Positions 45,784 through 54,025 of a stretch of 64,000 nt of DNA are shown piece after piece. The DNA is from Rhizobium mesoamericanum STM3625 (GTDB lineage: Bacteria > Pseudomonadota > Alphaproteobacteria > Rhizobiales > Rhizobiaceae), in assembly GCF_000312665.1 (NCBI RefSeq), contig NZ_HF536772.1:1526867-1590866 (forward strand). Direction: 5' to 3'. The position numbers and the translations under genes are program-made. Every line of letters begins with the position of its first letter. Within the stretch, counting starts at the first letter, position 1. Under the pieces are notes generated by a model, which had not been told where the DNA came from, made no database searches, and saw only the letters and a list, made by a program, of their open reading frames with translations.

Positions 45784-46653
45784 ATGAAAAACATGCAATG
45801 GGACTCTTTTCAGCTCTTTCTTCAGGTTGCCCGGCTTGGTGGGCTGACCGGTGCGAGCGCATCAAGCGGCCTCACCCCGGCGACGATCGGCCGTCGCATG
45901 CTCGATCTGGAGCATGAGATCGGCAAGGCTCTCTTTGTCCGCAGTCAGACGGGCTACAGCCTCACCGTGGATGGCCAAGTTTTACTGGACCATCTGCAGG
46001 ACATGGAGGCGGCAGCGCGGAAAGTCGATGCCTGGCGGCAGGCGGGCAGTGTCGGCGCAACGGTGAGGATCGCCGCCGGCACCTGGATCGCATGGCTTCT
46101 GACAGAGAATTTTGCAGCGGTCCGCAAGCCTGGCGATGCCTTTGCAGTTTCGCTGACCATTGGCGAGGCGCGCGCCAACCTCAACTACAGGGAAAGCGAC
46201 ATCGGCATCCGCGCCTTCGAACCGGAAGAAAGTAACCTTGCCGCCCGGCTCCTCGGCGAGGTCGCCTATGCCGTTTATATGAGACGCAATGCCGATGGCA
46301 CCGATGAGCGATGGCTTGCCGTCGCCGAAGGTGATGCGATCTCGAACTACCTGCGTTGGCCGCATCGCAACGCTACCGGCTCGATCGTTGCGACCGTCAA
46401 CCGGCCGCGCTCGCTTCTGGAGTTGCTTAGAGCAGGGACGGGCAAGGCGGTCTTGCCATGCTTCGTCGGCGACCTCGATCCCGAACTGCAGCGATTTGGT
46501 GGCGAGCTGCCGGAACTGCGCCATCGGCAATGGATCGTCATGAACAACGAGGATCGGCACCGGCCGGAAATCCGGACCGTTGCCGATCGCATGACGAAAT
46601 TGCTGAAGAGCTACGTCGATCTCTTTGCGGGCAAGCGCCCCAGCCGAAGCTAG
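45784..46653 (+). CDS. LysR-family transcriptional regulator
   Basis: The 289-aa regulator starts with a winged helix-turn-helix (WDSFQLFLQVARLGGLTGASASSGLTPATIGRRMLDLEHEIG, recognition helix about SGLTPATIGRRM) followed by an effector domain (about 90-289) with ARANLNYRESDIGIRAFEPEESNLAARLLGEVAYAVYM. The effector domain is somewhat shorter and less typical than in classical LysR (no clear second subdomain end). Its target is unknown; the divergent small gene and the nearby chemoreceptors are candidates. Confidence 0.88.
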   Translation: MKNMQWDSFQLFLQVARLGGLTGASASSGLTPATIGRRMLDLEHEIGKALFVRSQTGYSLTVDGQVLLDHLQDMEAAARKVDAWRQAGSVGATVRIAAGTWIAWLLTENFAAVRKPGDAFAVSLTIGEARANLNYRESDIGIRAFEPEESNLAARLLGEVAYAVYMRRNADGTDERWLAVAEGDAISNYLRWPHRNATGSIVATVNRPRSLLELLRAGTGKAVLPCFVGDLDPELQRFGGELPELRHRQWIVMNNEDRHRPEIRTVADRMTKLLKSYVDLFAGKRPSRS

Positions 46654-46668
46654 GGCGCGCCGGTCGCC

Positions 46669-46905
46669 TCAGTTGCGGCCCGCGACGATGACGGGGATCA
46701 AGAGGTCTCCCCAGTTCCCGTCGCCGCCATGATGTCTTGCCGAGCGAACGAGCTCGACAGAAACCCCGGCATCAACCGCCTTCATGACCGACTGGTTCAG
46801 TCGGTGCAGGTCGTTGGCCAGCATGCGGATTGTCGTTTGCTGGTCCGGGGTCATGCAGGTGGATTGTTCTTCAGCGCGCTCCTTGACGCGTGCAAGCGTA
46901 GGCAT
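46669..46905 (-). CDS. Small conserved hypothetical protein in the aceA operon, 78 aa
   Basis: The 78-aa product (TLARVKERAEEQSTCMTPDQQTTIRMLANDLHRLNQSVMKAVDAGVSVELVRSARHHGGDGNWGD) starts at ATG 46905 after AGGAGGAG and lies 22 nt downstream of the aceA stop on the same strand. It is soluble, helical in the middle and has a conserved-looking tail (HHGGDGNWGDLLIPVIVAGRN). I do not know its function. Tight coupling to aceA suggests a role in or co-expression with the glyoxylate shunt. Confidence 0.75.
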   Translation of the reverse strand: MPTLARVKERAEEQSTCMTPDQQTTIRMLANDLHRLNQSVMKAVDAGVSVELVRSARHHGGDGNWGDLLIPVIVAGRN

Positions 46906-46927
46906 GGCATTCTCCTCCTTGGTGCGA

Positions 46928-48217
46928 TCATTCTGCTGCTGGTTTGAACTGTGCGTGTTCGGTGGATTCCTTCATCGCCGTGGTCGACGAACGCCCGCCG
47001 GAGATCGCCATCGAAACGGCATCGAAATAGCCGGTGCCGACCTCGCGCTGATGCTTAGTCGCGGTGTAGCCGTTGATCTCCGCCGCAAATTCCGCCTCCT
47101 GCAATTCGGAATAGGCGGCCATCTGCCGGTCCTTGTAGCCTCGGGCCAGCTCGTACATGCCGAAGTTCAGCTGATGGAAACCGGCCAGCGTGATGAACTG
47201 GAATTTGTACCCCATCGCACCGAGCTCGCGCTGGAACTTGGCGATCGTCGTGTCATCAAGGTTTTTCTTCCAGTTAAACGACGGCGAGCAGTTATAGGCG
47301 AGCAGCTTGCCCGGATGCACCTTGTGGACGCCCTCGGCAAAGCGGCGGGCCTGCTCCAGATCCGGTTTCGAGGTTTCGCACCAGATGAGGTCGCAGTGAG
47401 GCGCATAGGCGACGGCGCGGGCGATGCACGGCTCGAGCCCGTTGCGAACCTGATAGAAGCCTTCGACCGTGCGGCCGGCGTCGTAATCGACAAAAGGCTG
47501 GTCGCGCTCGTCGATGTCGGATGTCAGCAGCTTGGCGGCTTCCGCATCCGTGCGGGCGATGACAAGCGTCGCAACGCCCATGACATCGGCGGCGAGCCGA
47601 GCAGCATCGAGATTGCGGATATGCGCCGCAGTTGGGATCAGGACCTTGCCGCCGAGATGGCCGCACTTCTTTTCGGACGCCAGCTGGTCCTCGAAGTGGA
47701 CACCGGCCGCGCCTGCCTCGATATAGGCCTTCATGATCTCGAAGGCATTCAACGGCCCGCCGAAGCCTGCCTCAGCGTCAGCGACGACAGGCGCAAACCA
47801 GGTCTCCACGGAGAGACCGTTCTGCTCTGATGTCTCGATCTGATCGGCGCGCTGCAGGGTGCGGTTGATCCGCTTGGCAAGCTCCGGCCCGGCGTTTGCC
47901 GGATAGAGCGACTGGTCCGGATACATGGCCGAAGCTGTGTTGCTGTCTGCGGCGACCTGCCAGCCCGAGAGGTAGATTGCCTTCAAGCCGGCCCGGACCA
48001 TCTGCATTGCTTGATTGCCCGAAAGCGCGCCGAGAGCGTTTACGAAATCATCCTGATAGAGAAGCTGCCACAGCCGCTTGGCGCCCATTTCCGCGAGTGT
48101 ATAGCGCAGTTCCACGGAGCCGCGCAGACGCTTGACGTCGTCGATCGAGTAGGGACGCTCGACCCCGTTGAAACGTCCTGGCGGAAGGTCATGGTGTAGC
48201 TTGTCAAATTCTGTCAT
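46928..48217 (-). CDS. aceA: Isocitrate lyase AceA
   Basis: Isocitrate lyase cleaves isocitrate to glyoxylate and succinate, allowing growth on acetate, acetoacetate and fatty acids. The 429-aa protein has the catalytic KKCGH motif (residues 183-187, nucleophile Cys185), the metal-binding [10 protein letters not shown] (about 145-154), and [13 protein letters not shown]. The length is that of the short bacterial form. Start ATG 48217 follows AAGGAGA. It is divergent from the XRE regulator; five TGTAAA-type boxes lie in between. Confidence 0.97.
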   Translation of the reverse strand: MTEFDKLHHDLPPGRFNGVERPYSIDDVKRLRGSVELRYTLAEMGAKRLWQLLYQDDFVNALGALSGNQAMQMVRAGLKAIYLSGWQVAADSNTASAMYPDQSLYPANAGPELAKRINRTLQRADQIETSEQNGLSVETWFAPVVADAEAGFGGPLNAFEIMKAYIEAGAAGVHFEDQLASEKKCGHLGGKVLIPTAAHIRNLDAARLAADVMGVATLVIARTDAEAAKLLTSDIDERDQPFVDYDAGRTVEGFYQVRNGLEPCIARAVAYAPHCDLIWCETSKPDLEQARRFAEGVHKVHPGKLLAYNCSPSFNWKKNLDDTTIAKFQRELGAMGYKFQFITLAGFHQLNFGMYELARGYKDRQMAAYSELQEAEFAAEINGYTATKHQREVGTGYFDAVSMAISGGRSSTTAMKESTEHAQFKPAAE

Positions 48218-48263
48218 CTCATTCTCCTTGCAGATTATGTGAGCGGTTGAATGATTAACAGAA

Positions 48264-48400
48264 TTTACAAATTTCGGGAAAAAGCCAGAGATACCTATGG
48301 AATAGACATCAGAAAGGGGTTAGCTTGCAAAGCCTTTGACACGGGCGTTCTGTAAAACTGTAAAGTATTGTAAATTCCGGTTGGCCACTGTTTTGTAAAG
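48264..48400. promoter_or_regulatory. Cluster of TGTAAA boxes between aceA and its regulator
   Basis: TGTAAA, in either direction, occurs at 48264-48270 (TTTACAA), 48351-48357, 48359-48365, 48368-48374 and 48393-48400; a related TTGCAAAG is at 48325-48332. Three of the boxes lie within 24 nt. RamB-type regulators of the glyoxylate shunt bind AAAGTTTGCAAA-like sites, so this cluster is a plausible autoregulatory and aceA operator. Confidence 0.6.
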
Positions 48401-48409
48401 GGTTGTCAC

Positions 48410-49822
48410 ATGGCGGAACGCAAAATCTTTGCGGGACCGAAGGTCCGGCGCATGCGCAACGGCCTTGGTTTGACGCAGTCTGCGATGGCCGAAAAGCTTG
48501 GTATCTCTCCGTCTTATCTCAACCTCATAGAGCGCAATCAGCGGCCTCTCACCGTCCAATTGCTCCTGAAGCTGTCGTCGGCCTTCAGGGTTGATTTGGA
48601 AGAACTTCGGGTTGAGAGCGGAGGCGACCTAAATCAATTGCGCGAGATTTTTGCGGATCCGTTGCTGGCCGGCGAACTTCCCGGCGATCAGGAACTCGTG
48701 GAGGTCGCGGAAGCTGCGCCCAATGCGGCAAGCGGCATCATCAAGCTTTACCGCGCCTATCGTGAGCAGGCTAGTCGCCTCTCTGACCTGACGTCGCTGA
48801 CGGCAGGTGCGGGGCAGATGCCGCTTGCAGGTGCGCGGCTTCCGGCCGACGAGGTCCGCGATGTCCTGGAGCGCCGCTCGGCATATTTTCCCGCACTCGA
48901 AGAGGCCGCTGAGACGTTCTCGGCGGGTTTTTCGGAAACCCGCGATCTTCCAGTGGCATTCAGGGAGTGGCTGCGGGCGGAGCGCGGTATCAGCGTCCGT
49001 GTCCTTCCGGTTCACGTCATGCCGGATCTCCGGCGTCGCTTTGACCGGCACTCGATGCGGCTCTTCATTTCTGAACGCTTGTCGCCTGCCGATCAGGCGC
49101 ATGAGATTGCGATTGAGGTGGCGACGCTGGCATTGCGCGACGCGATACTTGCAGAACTCGATGGCCTGTCATTGTCGACACCGGAGGCAAAGCGGATAGC
49201 GCGCTTTGAACTCTGTCGTTACGGCGCATTGGCGCTCGCGATGCCTTATGCACCGTTTCTTGCTGCGGCCCAGGGCAGCCGATATGACCTCGATATCCTT
49301 CGTTCCCGCTTCGGCGTTTCCTATGCCCAGGCGGCAGCCCGGTTGGTCATGCTGCAGCGGCCGGGGGCCTCCGGCATTCCCTTCTTCATGATCGAGATCG
49401 ATGCCGCCGGTCACCGGCTGAGGCGGGCTGGGGCGCATGGTTTCCCGCATTCGCATTTCGGCGGCGGCTGTCCCAAGCTGAACATTCATGCTGCCTTCCT
49501 GCAGCCCGGTCAGATTCTTGCCGAAACAGTCGAGCTGCCGGATGGCGAGAGTTACCTGACGGTCTCTCGGACACTTGAGGGCCCAAACACCGCGTTCAGA
49601 GAGCGCGTCAGGCGCACCGCCTTGCTGATCGGCTGCCAAACAGCTGCAGGCGAAACGTCAGTCTACGGCCAGGTTGCGACGACGCAACAGGCGGTTGCGA
49701 TCGGACCGGCTTGCCGCCTTTGCGAACGGCGTGGATGCCTTGCGCGCGCCGAACCACCTGTCACCCGACCCTTGGGCCTCGACGAGATGGTTGCGGGCCT
49801 CAGCAGCTTCGATTTCCAATGA
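48410..49822 (+). CDS. XRE-family regulator of RamB/ScfR type
   Basis: The 470-aa regulator has an N-terminal XRE helix-turn-helix (about residues 8-62, VRRMRNGLGLTQSAMAEKLGISPSYLNLIERNQRPL), then a middle region equivalent to the degenerate IrrE-like domain (LSPADQAHEIAIEVATLALRD, without HExxH), and a C-terminal DUF2083 region with the cysteine cluster ACRLCERRGCLARAEPP (about 433-449). Proteins with this layout control acetate and short-chain acyl-CoA metabolism (RamB in actinobacteria, ScfR in Rhodobacter). Divergence from aceA supports that. The C-terminal cysteines may sense a metabolite or metal; not shown. Confidence 0.9.
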   Translation: MAERKIFAGPKVRRMRNGLGLTQSAMAEKLGISPSYLNLIERNQRPLTVQLLLKLSSAFRVDLEELRVESGGDLNQLREIFADPLLAGELPGDQELVEVAEAAPNAASGIIKLYRAYREQASRLSDLTSLTAGAGQMPLAGARLPADEVRDVLERRSAYFPALEEAAETFSAGFSETRDLPVAFREWLRAERGISVRVLPVHVMPDLRRRFDRHSMRLFISERLSPADQAHEIAIEVATLALRDAILAELDGLSLSTPEAKRIARFELCRYGALALAMPYAPFLAAAQGSRYDLDILRSRFGVSYAQAAARLVMLQRPGASGIPFFMIEIDAAGHRLRRAGAHGFPHSHFGGGCPKLNIHAAFLQPGQILAETVELPDGESYLTVSRTLEGPNTAFRERVRRTALLIGCQTAAGETSVYGQVATTQQAVAIGPACRLCERRGCLARAEPPVTRPLGLDEMVAGLSSFDFQ

Positions 49823-49952
49823 TGGTGAAATGATTGAGACTGCAGGTTTTTGCGCTTGTCGGCTTCTGAAAAGCTTTCTAGTCTGCTTGCAAAACCAGAG
49901 GGGTGGGTGTCCGTGAAGGGCACCGCAAAGCAAGAAGAAGACAGGAGATATT

Positions 49953-51053
49953 ATGAGGTCAACAATCGCAAGACTTGCAGCGAGCGCCGTTGTGCTCGCG
50001 TTTGCCGCTGCGCCCTCCTTTGCGCAGGAACGCGTGGTCAACGTCTACAATTGGTCGGATTATATCGACAGCTCTATCCTAGAAGACTTCACCAAGGAAA
50101 CAGGTATCAAGGTCGTCTACGATACCTTCGATTCCAACGAGACGGTTGAGACCAAGCTGCTCGCCGGCGGCACGGGCTACGACGTGGTCGTGCCGAGCGG
50201 CGACTTCCTACAGCGCCAGATCCAGGCCGGTGTCTTCCAGAAGCTCGACAAATCCAAGCTGCCGAATCTCTCCAACATGTGGGATATGATTCAGCAGCGC
50301 ACCGCAATGTATGACCCCGGTAACGAATATGCGGTGGACTACATGTGGGGCACCAACGGGATAGGATACAACAAGAAGAAGCTTGCTGAAGTCCTTGGAC
50401 CAGACGCAAAGGCACCGGGCCTTGAAGCACTCTTCGATCCGACGGTTGCCGAAAAGTTCAAGGATTGCGGCATTTATGTCCTAGATGCACCGAAGGACGT
50501 CATTCCCTCGGCCCTAACCTATCTCGGACTTGATCCCAATTCGAGCAAGCCGGCCGATCTGCAGAAGGCAGGCGAACTGCTGGAAAAGATACGGCCCTTC
50601 GTGCGCAAGTTCCATTCATCGGAATATATCAATGCCTTGGCTAACGGCGACATCTGCATCGCGTTCGGTTACTCCGGCGATATCTTCCAGGCTGCCAACC
50701 GTGCGACCGAAGCCAAGAACGGCGTGGAGATCGGTTATTCCATTCCGTCACAAGGCGCGCAAATGTGGTTTGACATGATGGCGATCCCGGCGGATGCCAA
50801 GCATGTTGCTGAGGCGCATGAATTCCTCAATTACATGATGAAGCCAGAAGTCATCGCAAAGGCCAGCAACTACGTATTCTACGCCAACGGCAACAAGGCG
50901 TCGCAGCAGTTCATCGACAAGGAAGTCCTGGAAGATCCGTCGGTCTATCCGAGCGAGGACGTGATGAAGAAGCTCTATAGCGTCACCCCCTGGGATCCGA
51001 AAACGCAACGCACCGCGACCCGGATCTGGACGAAAGTCGTCACCGGCCAGTAA
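49953..51053 (+). CDS. potF: Polyamine ABC transporter substrate-binding protein PotF-like
   Basis: This periplasmic protein probably binds putrescine or spermidine. The 366-aa product has a signal peptide (MRSTIARLAASAVVLAFAAAPSFAQ, cleavage about residue 24) and the family start VVNVYNWSDYIDSSILEDFTKETGIKVVYDTFDSNE. Further landmarks are YDVVVPSGDFLQRQI, YAVDYMWGTNGIGYNKKK and GDICIAFGYSGDIFQA. ATG 49953 follows AGGAGAT. It is followed by a terminator-like hairpin before potG, so binding protein should be made in excess. Confidence 0.94.
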   Translation: MRSTIARLAASAVVLAFAAAPSFAQERVVNVYNWSDYIDSSILEDFTKETGIKVVYDTFDSNETVETKLLAGGTGYDVVVPSGDFLQRQIQAGVFQKLDKSKLPNLSNMWDMIQQRTAMYDPGNEYAVDYMWGTNGIGYNKKKLAEVLGPDAKAPGLEALFDPTVAEKFKDCGIYVLDAPKDVIPSALTYLGLDPNSSKPADLQKAGELLEKIRPFVRKFHSSEYINALANGDICIAFGYSGDIFQAANRATEAKNGVEIGYSIPSQGAQMWFDMMAIPADAKHVAEAHEFLNYMMKPEVIAKASNYVFYANGNKASQQFIDKEVLEDPSVYPSEDVMKKLYSVTPWDPKTQRTATRIWTKVVTGQ

Positions 51054-51061
51054 TTGTAACC

Positions 51062-51091
51062 AGGCCCGGTCGGTAACGTCCGGGCCTTTTC
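51062..51091 (+). terminator. Partial terminator between potF and potG
   Basis: AGGCCCGG (51062-51069), a 10-nt loop and CCGGGCCT (51080-51087) with TTTTCTTTC following form a good hairpin terminator 9 nt after potF, inside an operon. Some read-through into potG must occur, since no separate promoter is obvious in the remaining 55 nt. Confidence 0.8.
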
Positions 51092-51146
51092 TTTCTATGC
51101 CGGTCTCGGGGGAGCCGGCTCTCAAAATGACTTTTCGGGGCACAAT

Positions 51147-52289
51147 ATGAAGTCACTCGGCAATATCCGCCGCTCCTTTGCGCCGTGGGCAGACCCTGCA
51201 TCGAAGCCGTTCATATCGTTCAACAACGTCACGAAGCGGTTTGGCGGTTTCATAGCAGTTGATGACCTATCGCTGAACATATATCACCGCGAGTTCTTTG
51301 CCCTCCTGGGGGCTTCCGGCTGCGGAAAATCCACGCTGCTGCGCATGCTTGCGGGCTTCGAGCAGCCCACCGCAGGCGAAATTGTCCTCGATGGCACCGA
51401 CCTTGCCGGAACGCCGCCGTACAAGCGGCCGGTCAACATGATGTTCCAGTCCTACGCGCTCTTTCCGCATATGACGGTGGAAAAGAATATTGCCTTCGGT
51501 CTGCGCCAGGATGGCATGCCGAAGGAGGAAATCGCCGAGCGCGTTCTGCAGATGCTGAAGATGGTGAAGCTCGAGAAGTTCGCCACGCGAAAGCCGAACC
51601 AGCTGTCCGGCGGCCAGCGTCAGCGCGTGGCTCTGGCCCGCTCCCTTGCCAAGCGACCAAAGGTTCTACTGCTAGACGAGCCGCTCGGCGCGCTGGACAA
51701 GAAGCTGCGCGAGGAGACCCAGTTCGAGCTCATGGATCTGCAGCAGAACGTCGGTCTGACATTTGTCGTGGTAACCCACGACCAGGAAGAAGCGATGACC
51801 ATGGCCGACCGCATTGCGGTCATGAGTCACGGAAAGGTCATCCAGGTCGCGACGCCGGCCGAGATCTACGAAGCGCCGAATTCCCGCTTCGTCGCTGATT
51901 TCATCGGTGACGTGAACATCTTCGACGGCAAGGTCGCGAGCGCCAACGACAGCACTGTCGAGATCGCCGTCGACGAGGATTTCTCGATCAGTGTCATCAC
52001 CCCCGACAAGCCGGCGATGGGCTCCTCGGTCGGTTTTGCGATCCGCCCGGAGAAGCTGAAAGTCTCACGCAAGCCACCGGCCAATTCAAAGGTGAACGCA
52101 GCATCAGGCGAGCTATGGGATATCGGCTATCTCGGCGACATGACGGTCTTCCACGTAAAGCTGAAGAACGGCAAAGTGGTCAAGGCCTCGCTTCTGAATG
52201 CCCAGCGTGCGGTCGACGATCCGTTCATCTACGACCAGGAAGTTTGGATCACCTTCGCCGAGGATGCCGGCGTCCTCCTCAAGGATTGA
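51147..52289 (+). CDS. potG: Polyamine ABC transporter ATPase PotG-like
   Basis: The 380-aa ATPase of the PotA/PotG type has Walker A GASGCGKST (about 55-63), Q-loop FQSYALFPHMTV, signature LSGGQRQRVALARSLAKRPKVLLLDEP (about 153-180) and the switch THDQEEAMTMADRI. A TOBE domain fills the C-terminal third (about 265-380). It energises the two permeases encoded directly downstream. Confidence 0.95.
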   Translation: MKSLGNIRRSFAPWADPASKPFISFNNVTKRFGGFIAVDDLSLNIYHREFFALLGASGCGKSTLLRMLAGFEQPTAGEIVLDGTDLAGTPPYKRPVNMMFQSYALFPHMTVEKNIAFGLRQDGMPKEEIAERVLQMLKMVKLEKFATRKPNQLSGGQRQRVALARSLAKRPKVLLLDEPLGALDKKLREETQFELMDLQQNVGLTFVVVTHDQEEAMTMADRIAVMSHGKVIQVATPAEIYEAPNSRFVADFIGDVNIFDGKVASANDSTVEIAVDEDFSISVITPDKPAMGSSVGFAIRPEKLKVSRKPPANSKVNAASGELWDIGYLGDMTVFHVKLKNGKVVKASLLNAQRAVDDPFIYDQEVWITFAEDAGVLLKD

Positions 52290-52292
52290 ACC

Positions 52293-53204
52293 ATGGGCAA
52301 GCTCGGTTCCGCCGTCTATGATCGCCTGGTCATCATCATTCCCTATGTCTGGTTGCTGCTGTTCTTCCTGGCGCCGTTCTTCATCGTCTTCCGCATATCG
52401 CTGTCGACGACGGCGATCGCCATGCCTCCCTACGAGCCGGTCTTTTCCCTCGGTGACGGCTGGGCAGCGTTCTGGGAGAAGGTCGGCACCTTCTCCTTCG
52501 ACAATTACAGCTATCTCATTGATGATCCGCTCTATGTGAACGCCTATATATCGAGCCTCGTGATTGCTGCAGTATCGACGTTCCTGACGCTGGTAATCGC
52601 CTACCCCATCGCTTACGGCATGGCTCAGGCGCCACGCAGCATCCGTCCGACGCTGCTGATGCTCGTCATCCTGCCCTTCTGGACGAGCTTCCTGATCCGC
52701 GTCTACGCCTGGATCGCGATCCTGAAGCCGGAGGGATTGTTCAATCAGCTGCTGTTATCGCTGCACGTCATCGATACGCCGTTGATCATCCTGAACACGA
52801 ATGTCGCGGTCTATATCGGCATCGTCTATTCGTATCTGCCGTTCATGGTCCTGCCACTCTATTCCTCGCTGGAAAAGATGGACGGCACTTTGATCGAGGC
52901 TGCGCAGGATCTCGGCTGCACGCCGATCAGCGCGTTCTGGCGGGTGACTTTCCCGCTGTCACTGCCTGGCGTCGTGGCCGGCTGCATGCTGGTGTTCATC
53001 CCCGCGGTCGGCGAGTTTGTTATCCCCGATCTGCTCGGCGGATCGCAGACCTTAATGATCGGCAAGACACTCTGGAACGAGTTCAACTCCAATCGCGATT
53101 GGCCGGTGTCCTCGGCCGTGGCGACGATCCTGCTGCTGATCCTGGTGATCCCGATCGTGTTCTTCCAGAACGCGCAGGCCAAGGCCGACGAGCAGGGGAG
53201 ATAG
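52293..53204 (+). CDS. potH: Polyamine ABC transporter permease PotH-like
   Basis: The 303-aa PotB/PotH-type permease has about six transmembrane helices and an EAA loop (EAAQDLGCTPISAFWRVTFPLSLPGV, about 205-230) plus FIPAVGEFVIPDLLGG. It begins 3 nt after potG and ends 2 nt before potI. Confidence 0.95.
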   Translation: MGKLGSAVYDRLVIIIPYVWLLLFFLAPFFIVFRISLSTTAIAMPPYEPVFSLGDGWAAFWEKVGTFSFDNYSYLIDDPLYVNAYISSLVIAAVSTFLTLVIAYPIAYGMAQAPRSIRPTLLMLVILPFWTSFLIRVYAWIAILKPEGLFNQLLLSLHVIDTPLIILNTNVAVYIGIVYSYLPFMVLPLYSSLEKMDGTLIEAAQDLGCTPISAFWRVTFPLSLPGVVAGCMLVFIPAVGEFVIPDLLGGSQTLMIGKTLWNEFNSNRDWPVSSAVATILLLILVIPIVFFQNAQAKADEQGR

Positions 53205-53206
53205 AC

Positions 53207-54025
53207 ATGCTGAGATGGACCCGTTTCAACGTCGCCTCCGTCGCGCTCGGCTTTGCGTTTCTCTACCTGCCGATTGTTTTGCTGGTCGTGTTTTCCTTTA
53301 ATGAGTCGAAGCTCGTCACCGTCTGGGGCGGCTTCTCGACCAAATGGTACGTCTCGCTCCTGCACAATCAAGCTTTGCTAGATGCGGCCTGGGTGACGAT
53401 CCGCGTCGGTATCCTCTCGGCTACCGCGGCAACGATCCTCGGAACGCTCGCGGCGATTGCCTTGGTACGTTATACGCGCTTTCGCGGACGCATGCTTTTT
53501 TCCGGCATGGTCTACGCGCCGCTGGTCATGCCTGAGGTGATTACCGGCCTGTCGCTTCTGCTGCTCTTCGTGGCAATCGGCCTCGATCGCGGCTTCTGGA
53601 CGATCACGCTGGCGCACACGACGCTGACGATGTGCTTCGTTGCCGTCGTCGTGCAGTCGCGACTGTTGAGCTTCGACCGGTCGATCGAGGAAGCGGCACA
53701 GGACCTCGGCGCGCCGCCGGTCAGGACCTTCTTCGAAGTCACGCTTCCGATCATCGCGCCTGCAGTGCTCTCCGGCTGGATTCTCGCTTTTACGTTGTCA
53801 CTCGATGACCTCGTCATTGCGAGCTTCACCTCCGGGCCGGGGGCGACAACACTACCGATGAAGATCTACAGCCAGGTCCGTCTCGGGGTGACACCTGAAA
53901 TCAACGCCGTCTGCACCATTCTGATCGGGATCGTGGCGATTGGTGTGATCTGCGCCTCCACGATCACGAAGCGCCGCGAGCTGCAGCGCGAACGGGACGA
54001 GCGGGCGGCGGCCAACGCGCCGTAG
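53207..54025 (+). CDS. potI: Polyamine ABC transporter permease PotI-like
   Basis: The 272-aa PotC/PotI-type permease starts at ATG 53207 (MLRWTRFNVASVALGFAFLYLPIVLLVVFSFN) after GGGGAGA. It contains about six helices and the EAA loop EEAAQDLGAPPVRTFFEVTLPIIAPAVLSGW (about 165-190). The frame open upstream to 53099 belongs to the potH end. It is the last gene of the transporter; its stop abuts the convergent AsmA-like gene. Confidence 0.95.
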   Translation: MLRWTRFNVASVALGFAFLYLPIVLLVVFSFNESKLVTVWGGFSTKWYVSLLHNQALLDAAWVTIRVGILSATAATILGTLAAIALVRYTRFRGRMLFSGMVYAPLVMPEVITGLSLLLLFVAIGLDRGFWTITLAHTTLTMCFVAVVVQSRLLSFDRSIEEAAQDLGAPPVRTFFEVTLPIIAPAVLSGWILAFTLSLDDLVIASFTSGPGATTLPMKIYSQVRLGVTPEINAVCTILIGIVAIGVICASTITKRRELQRERDERAAANAP

